Assembly: GCF_047675955.1 (NCBI RefSeq) | Contig: NC_132914.1 | Coordinates: 44,416,521-44,480,520 of the forward strand | Length of the DNA: 64,000 nucleotides | Direction of reading: 5' to 3' | Origin: Chlorocebus sabaeus | Taxonomy: Eukaryota; Chordata; Mammalia; Primates; Cercopithecidae | Part shown: piece by piece, positions 11,066-22,908 of the stretch | Layout: each line of letters opens with the position of its first letter | How positions within the stretch are numbered: position 1 is the stretch's first letter | Notes under the pieces: model-generated | Seen by the model: the letters and a program-made list of their open reading frames with translations, nothing else | Told to the model about the DNA's origin: nothing | Databases searched by the model: none | Position numbers and translations under genes: made by a program

Positions 11066-14035
11066 GGACTATCTAGACCAAGCTCACCCACTGAGGAGAC
11101 AGATTTGAGGGGTGCATTGAGAGGGTGGCAGGTCTACCAGGTCACACAACCCAGAGATCCAGTAACAACCAGTCATAGTGTAGAGGAGGAGAACTGAGCA
11201 AGGGGAGTGAATCAAGGTCTTTACCTCTAGGCAGAATTAGGAAATTCTAGGCAGTGGTGTGGAGGGAGTGGAGAAGAGACCTGAGATAGGAAACTCCGGG
11301 GCACTTTGGTCATGGACTTCTCTTATCATGGTTCTGGAAATTGGGGACAGGATACCAGTCCCTCCAAGGAAACTGTAGTCCAAGGCAGGTTCCAGAGGAA
11401 AGAACTTAGATTAGATGAAACAATACAAAAACCTATTGTCAATTCTGGCTACCCAAGTGACTCAAGGAAGAATCCCTGAATATAAGATTCCTCTGACCTA
11501 AGGTGAAACTGATTCGGTAGGTGGAAAATAACATGGCAGCTATGAGTAAAGGGAGGCTAAAGGCTAGGTAGGACAGCACTTGATCACACTACATTGCCCT
11601 GGGAAAAAGGAGGATGGCCACAGCATCCTTCCTGCTGGAGGAAGAAATTCATACACCTGAACTTGCATGTAATCATTCTATAATAAGATGTTCTCATAGT
11701 ACCCCAGTCTTAATGAGGAAATAATTACAAAGAAAACAGAATGCTGATTAGCTGCAAAAAAACATTCAATTCTATTTTCATTTATGAAAACCAGCTGTTT
11801 TATGTAGCCAGCAAAATTAATTTGCGTAACTTTTGCTTATTTTAGTAACAAAAGAAAGTGGAATAAAAGAATGTAAAGGATAGTACATAACCAAAAAACG
11901 TACATAAACCTTAGTTAAAACAATTCCATGCTGGAGATGCTTTATAAAAACTGGTATTTTATCAGCAACTTGTTATGTGAATTATAATAAATAGCAATTT
12001 TTAAAAATGTGAAATCGTGCAGAAGGATAAACTCATCCATTGTCTCTTTCTATACACAAGGGACTATACCGAATGTAGTAAAGCATTAACTGTTCATTCA
12101 TCAATATTTAGTGCCTATCCATTCTAAAATACAAAGTTCCATTCCTATATAAGCTTAAATGTAATAGAGGATAATATAATATGCGTGATGTGATATGGTA
12201 TGATATTGTATAACATAACCTAACATAATATAATTTTGTTATTTATATGTAATATATGCAATCTCCTATGAAAGCAACACTAGGACCTGGTTCCTCTGTT
12301 TCAAAACACCCCTAATTATTTCTAAGTGTATCCAGTGAGAGAACCTCTCAAATGCCCATAGACCGGCTTGTCAGCAGCAGTTGTCCCCTGATTCTCTTCC
12401 TATGTTCTGGCACCTACTTCACTCCAGGTGTTGATGGAATCACTTGGAAAAGTTCAGAGAGGGACACCCTTGCCCATCCCCAAAGTGTGGTTGCCAAGAA
12501 TTCCCAAGCTTCTGTCCCAAGGACTCCCCCATCTGGATGGGCTGGGCAGTGGTAGGGAGAAAGGAATCCTTAGTTCCTTAGGACCCAGGGCAGGAACCAG
12601 AGGCCATGCTAGCCCCTATATCCTCCTCTTCTTCCTTTTTGCTCTGCCCTTTCCTCATCCTGCCATAAAAGCCTCTCGTACATGTTAATGGCAAGAAATT
12701 AGTTGAGCACAGAAGAGAGAAAGGAGCTGGGGCCTGGCAGTTCCTGCGTTAGCAGTATCCAAGCCCAAAGCCTCAGTTGTGAGTTTCTCAACTGCTGGAC
12801 TCATGCCTAGGCTATGATTTAGCACTGGGGAGAGCAATCTTTTTCTGTGAACTTCTTTAGGACAGCTATCAAGGAGTATTGACTCTCACTCCTATGGTTT
12901 GGGAGGCAAATATTGCTTTTGGGCAAACATTGTTTTAACTCTATGCGGAACAGGAAGAGAGGCAGGTAATTTGTAAGTATTTAGAATGCCAATATTTAAT
13001 GAAGGAATATGACACCAGAAGATATTAACTGAATTTTTCTCTTCTGGTAAATTATCTGTTTGCATTACTTTGTGAAACACATGCAAAAGTTGGCTATTAA
13101 GTTTTCTTTAAAAGACGCTGGCAATGTGACTTTCCATTACTATATATTACCACCTTACCAATAAGTACAGTAGCTAGTGACTTCACTCTGACAAAACAAT
13201 TAGTGCACTTGTGGGGTCTGTGATCTGTTTAGCATTTGTTTAGCATCAGGAGATGCTGGAGGGAAAGACATTAGCACACCTCAGGCTTCCACTTTAGGAA
13301 GCTGAGGCCCCAAGGCCTGGCCTCTCAGAGAGAAACTTGTTCTCCCCTTCCTCTTTCTGGGCCAGAAGGCTAAAGGATCTATTTAGATTTCAGAGCCGTG
13401 GAGGTGATACTGGGAGGGGTAGGGCAGAGGAGGGAAGATGGGGGGAGCTTGCTCTGCTCACTTGGCCTCACACTGGGTGGCTTTGGGGTCGCAGTGGCTT
13501 CAGGTCATCTGAGACCACAGTTCTTGGTTCTCTGCCATGATTAGAGACAAATCTTCATGGTCTAGGAACATTTACTTTTCTCCACGCCCAGGAGCCCACC
13601 CTTGTGCCCTGAAGATTAGGCACAGCTGTGCCCTGAAGTTAACAAAAAAGACCGAGATCCATGGCCACTAAAAACAGGGGATGTATATACAAAATTTCTC
13701 TTACATTTAAAAACAGGGAGCTTTTCAGGGGCTCCTGATAAAGAAAGAGCATAAAAATCACAAAATTCTCAGTATTTCCCCTCTCTCCCACCCTTCCACC
13801 CATCTCATGTAGGCACTAAAAAGAAATTTGAAAATTTGCTCCACTGATAACATATGTGCTTGGGCCTTGTGGTGAAAGATGCCTCAAAGACGCAGAGCTG
13901 GAATTTCCAAGCTGCAATCACAAATCCCTACATAACTTCTTTCATGGAGACATTAATAACATACAGTATATGCTAGGGAAACAGGAGGAATCTGAAGAAC
14001 TCCATTCCCTGTTTGCAAAGTGAAAAGTTAAATTT
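11066..14035. other. No recognised feature
   Basis: Unique-looking sequence. It holds an imperfect ATA/TAT-rich tract at about 12170-12235 and a small direct repeat of tgtgccctgaag near 13600-13640. Open frames near 12352-12688 and 13337-13540 are short, overlap each other and show no domain. Confidence 0.45.
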
Positions 14036-14335
14036 TTCTATTTATTCAATGAACATTTCTTGAATATCTGAATTCTGTATGCCAGATGACATGATACACA
14101 CATGAGAATGGAGCTAATAGTCTTTGAGGATGACAGACTCTAGTGGGTTTTCAAAGTGATTAGTACAGTGACAGAGGTCAGCTAAGTAAAAAGTGTGTGT
14201 TCAGAGGCAGGACACTCCACCCCACCTGGGGAAAAAGAGAGTGAGGAGAGACTTCCTAAGGAGGTAACGCCTAACCCGAGGCTTAAAGAATTATGAGAGA
14301 AGGAACTAAGACAGCATGATCTTGCTGATAGATGA
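14036..14335 (-). mobile_element. L2 LINE, antisense, decayed
   Basis: 'tttattcaatgaacatttct' and 'gacttcctaaggaggtaacg' parallel the reversed L2 3' segment (aaataaatattt.. and the ctcagagaggcc region). It lies just upstream of an AluS. Confidence 0.5.
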
Positions 14336-14363
14336 TGGTTGATTAAGAATGTTACGTGTGGCT

Positions 14364-14658
14364 GGCCGGGTGCAGTGGCTCATGCCTATAATCCCAACAC
14401 TTTGGGAGGCCAAGGTGGGAGGATCACTTCAGGTCAGGAGTTCGAGACCAGCCTGGCCAACATGGTGAAATCCCATCTCTACCAAAAATGTAAGAAATTA
14501 GCCAGGTGTGGTGGCATGTGCTTGTAATCCCAGCTACTTGGGAGGCTGAGGGAGGAGAATCGCTTGACTCCAGGAGGTGGAGGTTGCAGCGAGCCGAGAC
14601 CGTGCCACTGCACTCCAGCCTGGGCAACAGAGCAAGACTCTATCTCACAAAAAAAAAA
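14364..14658 (+). mobile_element. AluS, full length, sense
   Basis: A complete dimeric Alu starting GGCCGGGTGCAGTGGCTC, with both arms, a middle A-rich linker and a short A tail. Its internal bases fit the S group rather than Y or J. No clean target duplication is evident. Confidence 0.95.
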
Positions 14659-14984
14659 GTACATGTTGTTCACCTTGTTCTGATACTGCCCATGAGATAT
14701 GAACTCTACTGTTCCATTTTACAGGTAATTGAAGGCTCACACAGAAATTTCTACCGGGAAAACTACTTACTTCCTCTTTCAGAACATGGCTACTATGCCT
14801 TTGATATTATTCCTTTAATATTATTTATCCCATTAATAATTCTAATTATTTTAAATGATTTATACATCTTATCCTACTTCATTTGTAGCTAGATCGAATA
14901 CACCCTTGTTTAAAAAGGGTCTTTTGATACAGTATCTCACTGGAGTCTTATCCAAGCTTTGCAGTGCAGTGGCTCTTGGACAAC

Positions 14985-15205
14985 CTTCCTGGGCTTGTAG
15001 CCTGGTTCCATCACTTAGGACCTGAGTAAGCTGTGTTACTTCTCTGTGCTTCCCTCAGTAAAATTAGGATAATAATGGTGTATCTCATTACCATTACATT
15101 GTCAAAGTATGGAACAAGATGATACTTAACATGGAACAAAATGGCAACTGGCATGTGGTAAATAGTCAGCAAATATTAGTTATTAATATTATTGTTATTA
15201 TTCTT
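14985..15205 (+). mobile_element. MIR SINE
   Basis: The order 'tggttccatcacttaggacc', 'gtgttacttctctgtgcttc', 'taggataataatggtgtatc' and 'ggcatgtggtaaatagtcag' follows MIR from core to 3' end. Confidence 0.8.
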
Positions 15206-15299
15206 ATTAACTATAATTGCTTTTTGCCTTTTGCAATTAATATCCTCTCTATATAAAATACATTGTTTGGAGGAGGGTGGGGAAGGCAATGAGGGTTGA

Positions 15300-15348
15300 A
15301 AGCCTGGGCAACAGAGCCAGACTCCATCTCATTAAAAAAAAAAAAAAA
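15300..15348 (+). mobile_element. Alu 3' tail fragment
   Basis: 'gcctgggcaacagagccaga' and 'ctccatctc' followed by an A run are the last 30 or so bases of an Alu with its tail. The rest is absent, so it is a severely 5'-truncated insertion or a deletion remnant. Confidence 0.75.
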
Positions 15349-15356
15349 GGAAAGAA

Positions 15357-15475
15357 AATATTGGGTGCAACGTTCACTATTTAGGCGATGGGTTCATTAG
15401 AAACCCAAACCTTACCACTAGGTAATTATCCATATAACAAACCTGCACATATCCCCTGTGAGTCTAAAATGAAAT
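15357..15475 (+). mobile_element. L1 3' UTR fragment, sense
   Basis: 'gcgatgggttcattagaaac', 'tccatataacaaacctgcac' and 'atatcccctgtgagtctaaa' are the terminal 3' UTR of an L1MA-like element. It directly follows the Alu tail fragment. Confidence 0.7.
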
Positions 15476-15589
15476 ATGTTCTATTTCCTACCATCTGCCT
15501 CTAGATTTTCTATTTATCTATAGAACACAAATCATATGTACTTTCCCCTTTGAAGCCTTTCTTGATCCATATTTCATTTCGAGTCACAC

Positions 15590-15780
15590 CTAAAGTTTGT
15601 TATGTACATCTTTGATATCACTTATTGCTCTATGTTAGGTAATTGCTTACGTATCTATCTTACTAATAACTATGAGCTCATTAAGATCAGGGGCCATGTC
15701 TTGTTTATCATTTCAGTTTCAGCAAATAGCTTGTAGATATCCAAAGAATTTCAATTAATTAATGGATGATGAGTTAACAA
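15590..15780 (+). mobile_element. L2 3' end, sense
   Basis: 'tatgagctcattaagatcag', 'gggccatgtcttgtttatca' and the tail 'ttaattaatggatgatgagt' fit the L2 3' end (ctgtgagctccttgagggca ... gaatgaatg). Confidence 0.6.
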
Positions 15781-15844
15781 TAATGGAGGAATGATATTGA
15801 CTTTTAAAATAAACTCTATGTATCAGAGTAGGAAAATATCTTTA

Positions 15845-15965
15845 AAAAATTTAGTCCAGTCTCATCATCCTATCCTTTACAGATGAGAAAATCGAGGTAG
15901 ATCCAAAAAGGCAAGACTTACCTAAGGTCGTACTGCTAGTAAGTGGCCAGAATATATAAGTCGTA
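15845..15965 (+). mobile_element. MIR SINE
   Basis: 'tttacagatgagaaaatcga', 'acctaaggtcgtactgctag' and 'taagtggccag' are the MIR 3' core words (cagatgaggaaactgagg ... ggtcacacagctagtaagtgg). Confidence 0.85.
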
Positions 15966-16324
15966 GTATTTGGTGTTTGGCAGGTAATTGGAAATAGTAG
16001 TCAAATAAGAAATAAAATTTTTAAACTATATTTTTTCATCATTAGGCATTGTATCAGTGAGGATGCTTTCGGCTACAAACAAAGAAAACTCAACTCAAAT
16101 TGGTTTAAATAATAAAGGCTTCTTTTGGGTCTTATAATGGGAAAACACAGAAGTAGGGTGTACTTCTTGGATGGTGTTGTTCTGCACAGTTCTGTAATGT
16201 CATGAGTGACCTGGTTTCTTTCTCATTGTTTCCTCCTGTAGTTTCAGCTTACTACAAGGTTTACTTCTTTTTAAGGTCCTACAGTGGCAGCCAACAACTA
16301 CAGTCTTTGACATTCACAGCCAGA
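15966..16324. other. Probable old interspersed repeat, family not identified
   Basis: 'gctacaaacaaagaaaactc' and 'aactcaaattggtttaaata' recur widely in mammalian genomes in my memory, but I cannot name the family. No coding potential. Confidence 0.35.
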
Positions 16325-18300
16325 AATAAAGATAGAAAGTTGTAAAGGATTTTAAAAATAAATGGAAATTCTGAAAACAAAAGGTAAAAGAACTGAAATA
16401 AAAATTTCAGTGGAGGAACTCAATAATTGATTCTAACTAGCAGAAGAAGGAATTAGAAAACTTGAAGATAGATTAAAAGAGATTATGTAATATGAAGAAG
16501 AGAGGAAAGAGAATGAAGAAAAATAAACAGAGCCTTAGAGAAATGTGCAATACTGCTAAGCATGCCAGCATGCATGTAATAAAAGTACCAGAAGGAGAGG
16601 AAAAAAGTGGGGGTACCAAAAAATACTTGAATAAAGGTTGGAAACTTCTCAAAATTTGATTTTTAAAAAAAATCTGTACATCCAACTCAAAAAACTTCAA
16701 GTAGAATAAGCACAAAGAGATACACACTTAGACATTATACTCAAAATCTTGAAAGTGCAAGACACAGTTTTGAAAGCTGCAAGAGAAAAGTATTCATTAT
16801 GTACAAGGGAAAAACAGTGAGATAAACAGCCTACTTCCCATCAAACACAATAGATACTCTGAAGTCAATGGGATGACATTAATAGTGTTCAAAATGCAAA
16901 GCTGCCTATCAATAATTTTATATTCAGCAAAATTATCTTTCAAAAATGCAGTTAAAATAAAAGCATTTCTAGATAATTAAAAACTGAGATAAATTGTTAT
17001 TAGCAAATTCAATTTACAAGAAGTAATAAAATAAATTTGTTAGGTTCAAAGTAAGTGACCTCCAGATAGCATTTTGAATCTTCACAAAAACAAAAACAAA
17101 ACAAAGAGTACTGGCAAGTATAATTATGTAAATATAAAGACAGTACAAATGCATATTTATTTTTTGTTCTTATTTTAACTGATTTCAAAAACAATTGTTT
17201 GAAATAATATATATTATATTAAAACATATAGAAATGTAGTATATTTGACAAAAACAAAAGGGGGTTGGGAGGAAGACTGTATTAAGCTAAGGAAATTACT
17301 CCAGATGGTAACTCAAATCCATAGGAACAAATGAAAAGAACCAGAAATGGGAAATAAGGAGGTTAATATAACATACTCTGTAAACATATTATTGATCTCC
17401 TCTATTCTCTAGGCTTATTAAAAAGACAAAACTGTATATAGTAATAATTATAACCACATATTTTTGGGTTTGTAACATATATGGATGTAATACACATAAC
17501 AATAATAACACATACAGAGGGAAAAGGGAATAGAGCTACACAGGAGGAATGTTTCTATAGCTTACTAAAATTAAGCTAGTATAAGTCTGAAGTAGATTCT
17601 AATAAGTAGCATGTATATGACGAACCCTAGAGTCTTACAGGTCATTAAGGCAATTAAAATATTACACTAGAAAATATTTGCTCAGTACAAAAGAAAGCAG
17701 TAGAGAAGGAATAGAGGAACAAAAAGATATGAGATATATAGAAAGAAGTAAAGGGACAGACAAAAATCCAACTATTAAAACTACTATAATGCAAAGTTTG
17801 TATGGATTAACCAATCTAATAAAAAGGCAGAAACTGCCAGACTGAATTAGATAAACACAAGATTCAATTATATGCTGTCTACAGTAGACACACTTTAGAT
17901 TCAAATATACACATTGATTGGAAGTAAAAGACTGGAAAAAGTTATATCATACAAACAGGAATCACAAGAAATCTGGAGTGGCTATATTAATATCAGAGAC
18001 AAGACTACAAAATGCTATGAGAGACAGGGAGATATTCTATAATAATAAAAGAGTCAATCCATCAAAAAGCTATAACAATTATTAATACATATGCACCCAA
18101 CAATAGAGTCCCAAAATGCATGAAGCAAACTGGCAGAATTGAGGAGAGAAGTAGACTATGCAACAATAATAGTTGGAAACTTCAATACCTCTAACCTATA
18201 CCTATATAACATTCTGCCCAACAAAAGCAAAATACATATTCTTCTCAAGTACATATGAAATATTCTCCAAAATAAACTATACATTAGGCTATTAAATGTC
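16325..18300 (+). mobile_element. L1M (old L1) part 1: ORF1 end to early ORF2, sense
   Basis: This is the outermost host element of the nested locus. It shows an ORF1-type segment ('gaacttcaagtag' style words, 'ctgcaagagaaaagtattca', 'aaatgcaaagctgcctatca') followed by early ORF2 ('gagtggctatattaatatca', 'gcacccaacaatagagtccc'). About 20% decayed, no usable frame. It is broken at about 18300 by an MLT1 LTR. Where L1 resumes (about 19140) it is already in the RT region, so roughly 1 kb of ORF2 is missing in addition to the insertion. Confidence 0.85.
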
Positions 18301-18316
18301 TTTATAAGTTCTTCAA

Positions 18317-18514
18317 TAATGGTTCCACAAAGATAACTTTATCCTAATTCCTGGAAACCACGAATGTATCCTGTTACATGACAAGGGGAAAATTAAGTTC
18401 AGATGGGATTATGTCTCCTAATCAGCTGACCTTCAGGTAAAGAGATTATACTGGATGATCCAGATGGGCCCAGGTAAAAATAAGTGTCCTTAAATGGAGT
18501 AGAAGGAAATGAAA
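18317..18514 (+). mobile_element. MLT1-type LTR (ERVL-MaLR), left half
   Basis: 'gaccttcaggtaaagagatt', 'atactggatgatccagatgg' and 'gcccaggtaaaaataagtgt' match the MLT1 word order. It continues after the Tigger insertion at 18873. Confidence 0.75.
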
Positions 18515-18516
18515 TA

Positions 18517-18870
18517 CAGTCATATTGTATTTTATTGTGCCTCATTTTTTTGTGATTTGCAGATATTGTGTTTTCTTCAAAGTGAAGGTTTATGGCAACC
18601 CTGTATCAAGACTATCCATGCCATTTTTTTCGACAGCATATGCTTATTTTATATCTCTGTGTCAGCATTTTGTAGCAATAAAATATTTTTAAAGTATTTA
18701 CATTGCTTAGACATAATGCTATTGCACACTTAATGGACCATGGTATAGTGAAAACATAACTTTTATATGTACTGGGAAACAAAAAAAAAGTGTGTGACTC
18801 ATTTTTTTGCAATATTCACTTTGTTTTGGTGGTCTAGAACCAAACCTACAACATTTCCAAAGTATTTCTA
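18517..18870 (+). mobile_element. Internally deleted Tigger1-type DNA transposon
   Basis: The left end (cagtcatattg..., then 'gaaggtttatggcaaccctg') and right end ('agacataatgctattgcaca', 'tggtggtctagaaccaaacc') match the two ends of Tigger1, a TcMar transposon. The ~2 kb transposase between them is absent, so it is a non-autonomous derivative. It is flanked by TA at 18515-18516 and 18871-18872, the expected TA target duplication. It sits inside an MLT1 LTR. Confidence 0.85.
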
Positions 18871-18872
18871 TA

Positions 18873-19139
18873 ATTAAGACCAGAGAATTCCCATTGTGAG
18901 AAAGATGAAGGGGAGCCACAGGCCAAGAAGTGTGGAGGGCCTGAGGAGCTAGAAAAAGGCAAGAAAACAGATTCTTCCCTAGATCTTTGGAAAGAAACAC
19001 AGCTCTGCAAAACTTTAAATTTAGCCCATTGTAACCATTTCAGACTTCTGACATTCAAAGTTGAAAGATAATATATTTGTGATGTTCAAAGCAAGTAGGT
19101 TTGTGGTAACTTGTTGACAGCAGCAATAGGAAACTAACA
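18873..19139 (+). mobile_element. MLT1-type LTR, right half
   Basis: 'agatctttggaaagaaacac', 'catttcagacttctgacatt' and the end 'gcagcaataggaaactaaca' are the MLT1 3' part. Together with 18317-18514 it forms one LTR, with no partner LTR seen, so it is solitary. Confidence 0.8.
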
Positions 19140-20037
19140 GAAGGAGGAAATACTTCCCAACTATTTCTAGGAGGCTAGTATTACCCTGATACCAAAACCA
19201 GAAAAAGACATTATATGAAAGAAAACTACAGGTCAACATCTCCTATTAATGCAGATGCAAAATCCTCAAACAAAATACTCGTAAACCAAATCTAGCAACA
19301 CATATACACCATGACCAAGTGAGATTTATCCTAGGCATGCAATGTAGGATGAACATCCAAGAATCAATATAATACATATTATGAATAGAAAGAAGGACAA
19401 AACCTATGTGATTATCTCATAGATGCAGAGAAAACATTTGGTAAAATCCAATACCTCTTTATGGTAAAAATTCTCAATAAACTAGGAATATAAGGGAACA
19501 TCGTTAATGTTAAAGAGCATTGATGAGAAACTCACAGCTAACGTCACAATTAATGATAAAAAACAGAATGGTTTACACCTAAAATCGGTAACAAAGGTAT
19601 CTACTCTTGCCACTTTATTCAATATTGTACTAAAGGTTCCATCCTGGGCAATTAGGCAAGAAAATGAAGTAAAAAACATCTAGATTGAAAAGAAAGTAAA
19701 ACTATCTCTATTTGCAGATGATGTAATCTTGTGTAAAGAAAATCCAAAATAATAATGGAAAAACACCTTATGTTACTGGAATAGAAGACCCAACATTAAG
19801 ATGACAGCAATACTCTGTAAATTGATATACAGATTCCATGCAATTCCTATCAAAATTCCTACTATCTTCTTTGCAGAAACTGACAAGCTGACTCTAAAAT
19901 TCATATGAAATTCAAGAGGTCACAATAGTCAAAACAATCTTGAAGAACAAACTTACAGAGCTTACACCTTCAATTAGTAAAGACAATGTGGTAGTTATAA
20001 ATGAAGATATATGCCATCAATGGAACAGATTGATGAC
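19140..20037 (+). mobile_element. L1M part 2: ORF2 RT region, sense
   Basis: Resumes with 'atacttcccaactatttcta' and 'attaccctgataccaaaacc', followed by the RT segment; 'ctatttgcagatgatgtaat' encodes the RT motif C (FADDV-like). Frames are broken. It ends where the antisense L1 is inserted; the near-repeat of 20018-20037 at 35810-35829 looks like that insertion's diverged target duplication. Confidence 0.85.
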
Positions 20038-20058
20038 ATAGATTCCATTGATGGCATA
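20010..20058. repeat. Perfect 16-bp inverted repeat at an L1 junction
   Basis: Arms 20010-20025 and 20043-20058 are exact complements with a 17-base loop. The left arm belongs to the host L1M and overlaps the target duplication; the right arm lies between the host and the inserted antisense L1, so it is an inverted micro-copy at the insertion junction. Confidence 0.85.
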
Positions 20059-20059
20059 C

Positions 20060-21250
20060 CTCTACTTTTATAGAAGGAAAAGAATCTAACTTTTCTATTT
20101 TTTCAATCTTCTTACCTCCAAACCTTTGGCAACCAGCATTCTGCTCCATGCTTCTATGGATTCAACTTTTTGGATTCCATATATTGGTGAGATCATGCAA
20201 TATTTGTCTTTCTGTGCCTGGCTTATGCCAGTTAGCATAATGTCCTCCAGGTTCATCCATGTTGTTGCAGATGGCAGGATTTTCTTCTTTTTCAAAGCTG
20301 AATACTATTCCATTGTGTATATATTCCATGTTTTCTTTATCCACTCACCTGTTGATGAACACTTAATTTGATTGCATATCTTGGCTATTGTGAGTACTGC
20401 TATAATGAACATGGGAGTGCAGATATCTTTACAACATACTGGCTTCATTTCCTTTGGCTACCTACCCAGATGTGGGATTGCTGGATCAAATAGTAGTTCC
20501 ATTTCATAATTTTTTGAAGAACCTTCATACTGTTTACCTTAACGGCTATAGGAATTTACATTCCCATCAACAGTGTACAAAGGTTTCTTTTTCTTCACAT
20601 CCTCACCTTAACACTTGTTATCTATTGCCTTTTTGATAATAGCCATTCTAACAGGTATGGAGCACTATCTCATTGTGGTTTTAATTTGTACTTCACTTAT
20701 GATTAGAGATATTGAGCATTTTTTCATATACCTCTTGTCCTTTTGTATGTCTTCTCTTGAGAAATGTTTATTTAGGTCCTTTGGCCACTTTTAAATCAGA
20801 TTAGTTGTTTTCTTGCTATTGAGTTGTTTAAGTTCTTATATACTTTTGATGTTATACTTCTTATTAGATATATGCTTTGCAAATAGTTTTCTATTCTGTA
20901 ATAGATTATCTCTTTATTCTGTTGTTTGTTATCATTGCTGTGCAGAAGCTGTAGTTTGATGCAGTCTAATTTTTCTATTTTTGCTTTTGTTGCTTATGCT
21001 TTTAGGGTCATACCCAAAAATAATTGCCCTGATCAATGTCAAGAAGCTTTTTTCCTATGTTGCATCTAGTAGTTTTACAGTTTCAGGCCTTACATTTAAA
21101 TCTTTGATCTATTTTGAGTTAATTTTTATATGGTATGAGAAAAGAGTCTAATTCCATTCTTCTGCATGTGGATATCCGGTTTTCCCAACACTATTTATTG
21201 AAACAGACTTATTTTCCTGTTGTGCATTCTTGGCAACTTTGTCAAAGATT
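20060..21250 (-). mobile_element. L1 (L1MA/L1MB-like), antisense, part 1
   Basis: Reading left to right is 3' UTR then ORF2 in reverse ('cctggcttatgccagttagc', 'gtcctccaggttcatccatg', 'gtgtgcagaagc'-like words). It is interrupted at 21250 by a provirus and continues at 35504: the left side ends '...aactttgtcaaagatt' and the right side begins 'aatcaaatgactgtaaattc', which are adjacent in L1. Confidence 0.92.
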
Positions 21251-21698
21251 TGTGAACCCTGAAAATCTGAGACAGGTCTCAGTTAATTTAGAACATTTAT
21301 TTTGCCAAGGTCGAGAATGCACACCCATGACACAGCCTCAGGATGTCCTGACAACATGTGCCCAAGGTGGTCAGAGTGCAGTTTGGTTTTATATGTATTA
21401 GGGAGACAAGAGACATCAATCAACATATGTAAGATGAAAATTGGTTCAGTCTGGAAAGACAGGACAACTCAAGGAGGGAGGGGGCTTCCAGGTCATAAGT
21501 AGATACAAGACAAAGGGTTGCATTCTTTTGAGTTTCTGACTAGCCTTTGCAAAGGAGGAAATCGCATGTGCATTTATCTCAGTGAGCAGAGGGATGACAT
21601 TGAATAGAATGGGAGACAGGTTTGCCCTAAGCAGTTCTCAGCTTGAATTTTCTTTGTAATTTAGCGATTTGAGGTGCCCAAGATATTTTCCTTTCACA
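21251..21698 (-). mobile_element. LTR of the outer provirus (its 3' LTR), antisense
   Basis: A 448-bp unit that begins TGTGAACC and ends TTTCACA. The same unit recurs at 28226-28379 plus 35209-35503 (449 bp) and, truncated, at 26912-27250. Its own-strand polyadenylation-type word AATAAA is visible in reverse as 'tttattttgcc' near 21298. By eye the two provirus LTRs differ at roughly 15-18% of positions in the compared part. I do not recognise the family name; it looks class I-like. Confidence 0.85.
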
Positions 21699-21711
21699 TT
21701 TACCCCCTTTT
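21699..21711 (-). other. Polypurine tract of the outer provirus
   Basis: Read on the minus strand this is a run of purines (AAAAGGGGGTAAA) directly before the 3' LTR, the plus-strand primer site expected there. It fixes the provirus orientation as antisense. Confidence 0.65.
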
Positions 21712-21982
21712 CTTTTTTAAAATCTTTCGGAGAAAGCATTTTAGAAGAAAATTAGTCTGCAGTCTCAGGTTTCATCTGATCTGTCATGGCTAGGAAGTAT
21801 ATATGTACCAAGCTATTAGAAAAGTTCATTTTTAGATGGTTGTGAACTTTCATGTCCTATGAAGAGGCAATAAGGGGAGGAAGGAAGAAAAACAACAAAC
21901 AAGAGAACAATCCTGGAAAATCAATATAGGCCACATTACTCTGAAGTCCATACATCAGTAGGTGGATATGAAAGTGGCTTAT

Positions 21983-22298
21983 GGTCAGGTGCCGTGGCTC
22001 ATGCCTGTAATTGCAACACTTTGGGAGGTCAAGGCAGGTGGATCACAAGGTCAGGAGTTCTAGACCAGCCTGGCCAATATAGTTAAACCCTGTCTCTGCT
22101 AAAAATACAAAAAAAAAAAAACAAAAAAAAAAAAACTAGCTGGGCATGGTGGTGTGCACCTGTAGTCCCAGCGTCTTGGGAGGCTGAAGCAGGAGAATTG
22201 CTTGAACCCAGGAGATGGAAGTTAGAGTGAACTGAGATTACACTACTGCACTCCAGCCTGGGCAATAGAAGGAGACTCCATCTCAAAAAAAGAAAAAA
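21983..22298 (+). mobile_element. Alu (S-type), full length, sense
   Basis: A complete Alu with near-identical target duplications GAAAGTGGCTTA (21970-21981) and GAAAGTAGCTTA (22299-22310). The middle A-rich linker is expanded to about 30 A with one C. It lies inside the outer provirus, so it is younger than that. Confidence 0.93.
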
Positions 22299-22765
22299 GA
22301 AAGTAGCTTACATTTGTAAATGGGTTGCTGTTATTTTCTTCTGAAGTTTAAATAGTCTAGCTTTAGTTCGCAGGGCTTTACAAAAGCACAGTTTAGTTTT
22401 CAGTGACTCCAAATTAGGAAAAATGTGGGGAAAACAAGCAAAAAAAAAATGAAAACATTATTTTGAAGACTTGTAATGAAGAAAAATTAGAATTTGATCT
22501 AAAGTGTAGAAAATAAAAAAAATTGAAAAACACTGGGCGAGACTAGAATCTAATAACAGGTGCACTATAGTTTTTGAAACATAACTTTTCTCTCTCCAGT
22601 TGCCCATTTTCACTAAAGACAAGTCATGGTGGGACTGGTATGCTTTTTTATATTTGGCCTAATTATTTTTATACAGTGCAGAAAGAATACTTTTTTTTTT
22701 TTTTACATAGGCTTTTAAATTGGCTTTGTGGGAACTTTGTTCCATAGAAGGAATCTCAGATAAGA

Positions 22766-22908
22766 TTTTTTTTTTTTTTTTTTGAGACGGAGTCTCGCTC
22801 TGTCGCCCAGGCTGGAGTGCAGTGGCACAATCTCGGCTCACTGCAAACTCCACCTCCCAGGTTCACACCATTATCCCACCTCAGCCTCCCAAGTAGCTGG
22901 GACTACAG
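22766..22908 (-). mobile_element. Alu right-arm fragment, antisense
   Basis: An 18-T run then 'gagacggagtctcgctctgt' through 'cccaagtagctgggactaca'. Only the 3' half of an Alu is present; it stops in the right monomer. A 5'-truncated insertion. Confidence 0.9.

Noticed and set aside
21240..21260. Target-site duplication of the outer provirus
   Set aside because: The flanks are 'caaagatt' and 'aatcaaat'. They are complementary rather than directly repeated over 4 bases, so I could not establish a direct duplication; insertion is inferred from L1 continuity instead.
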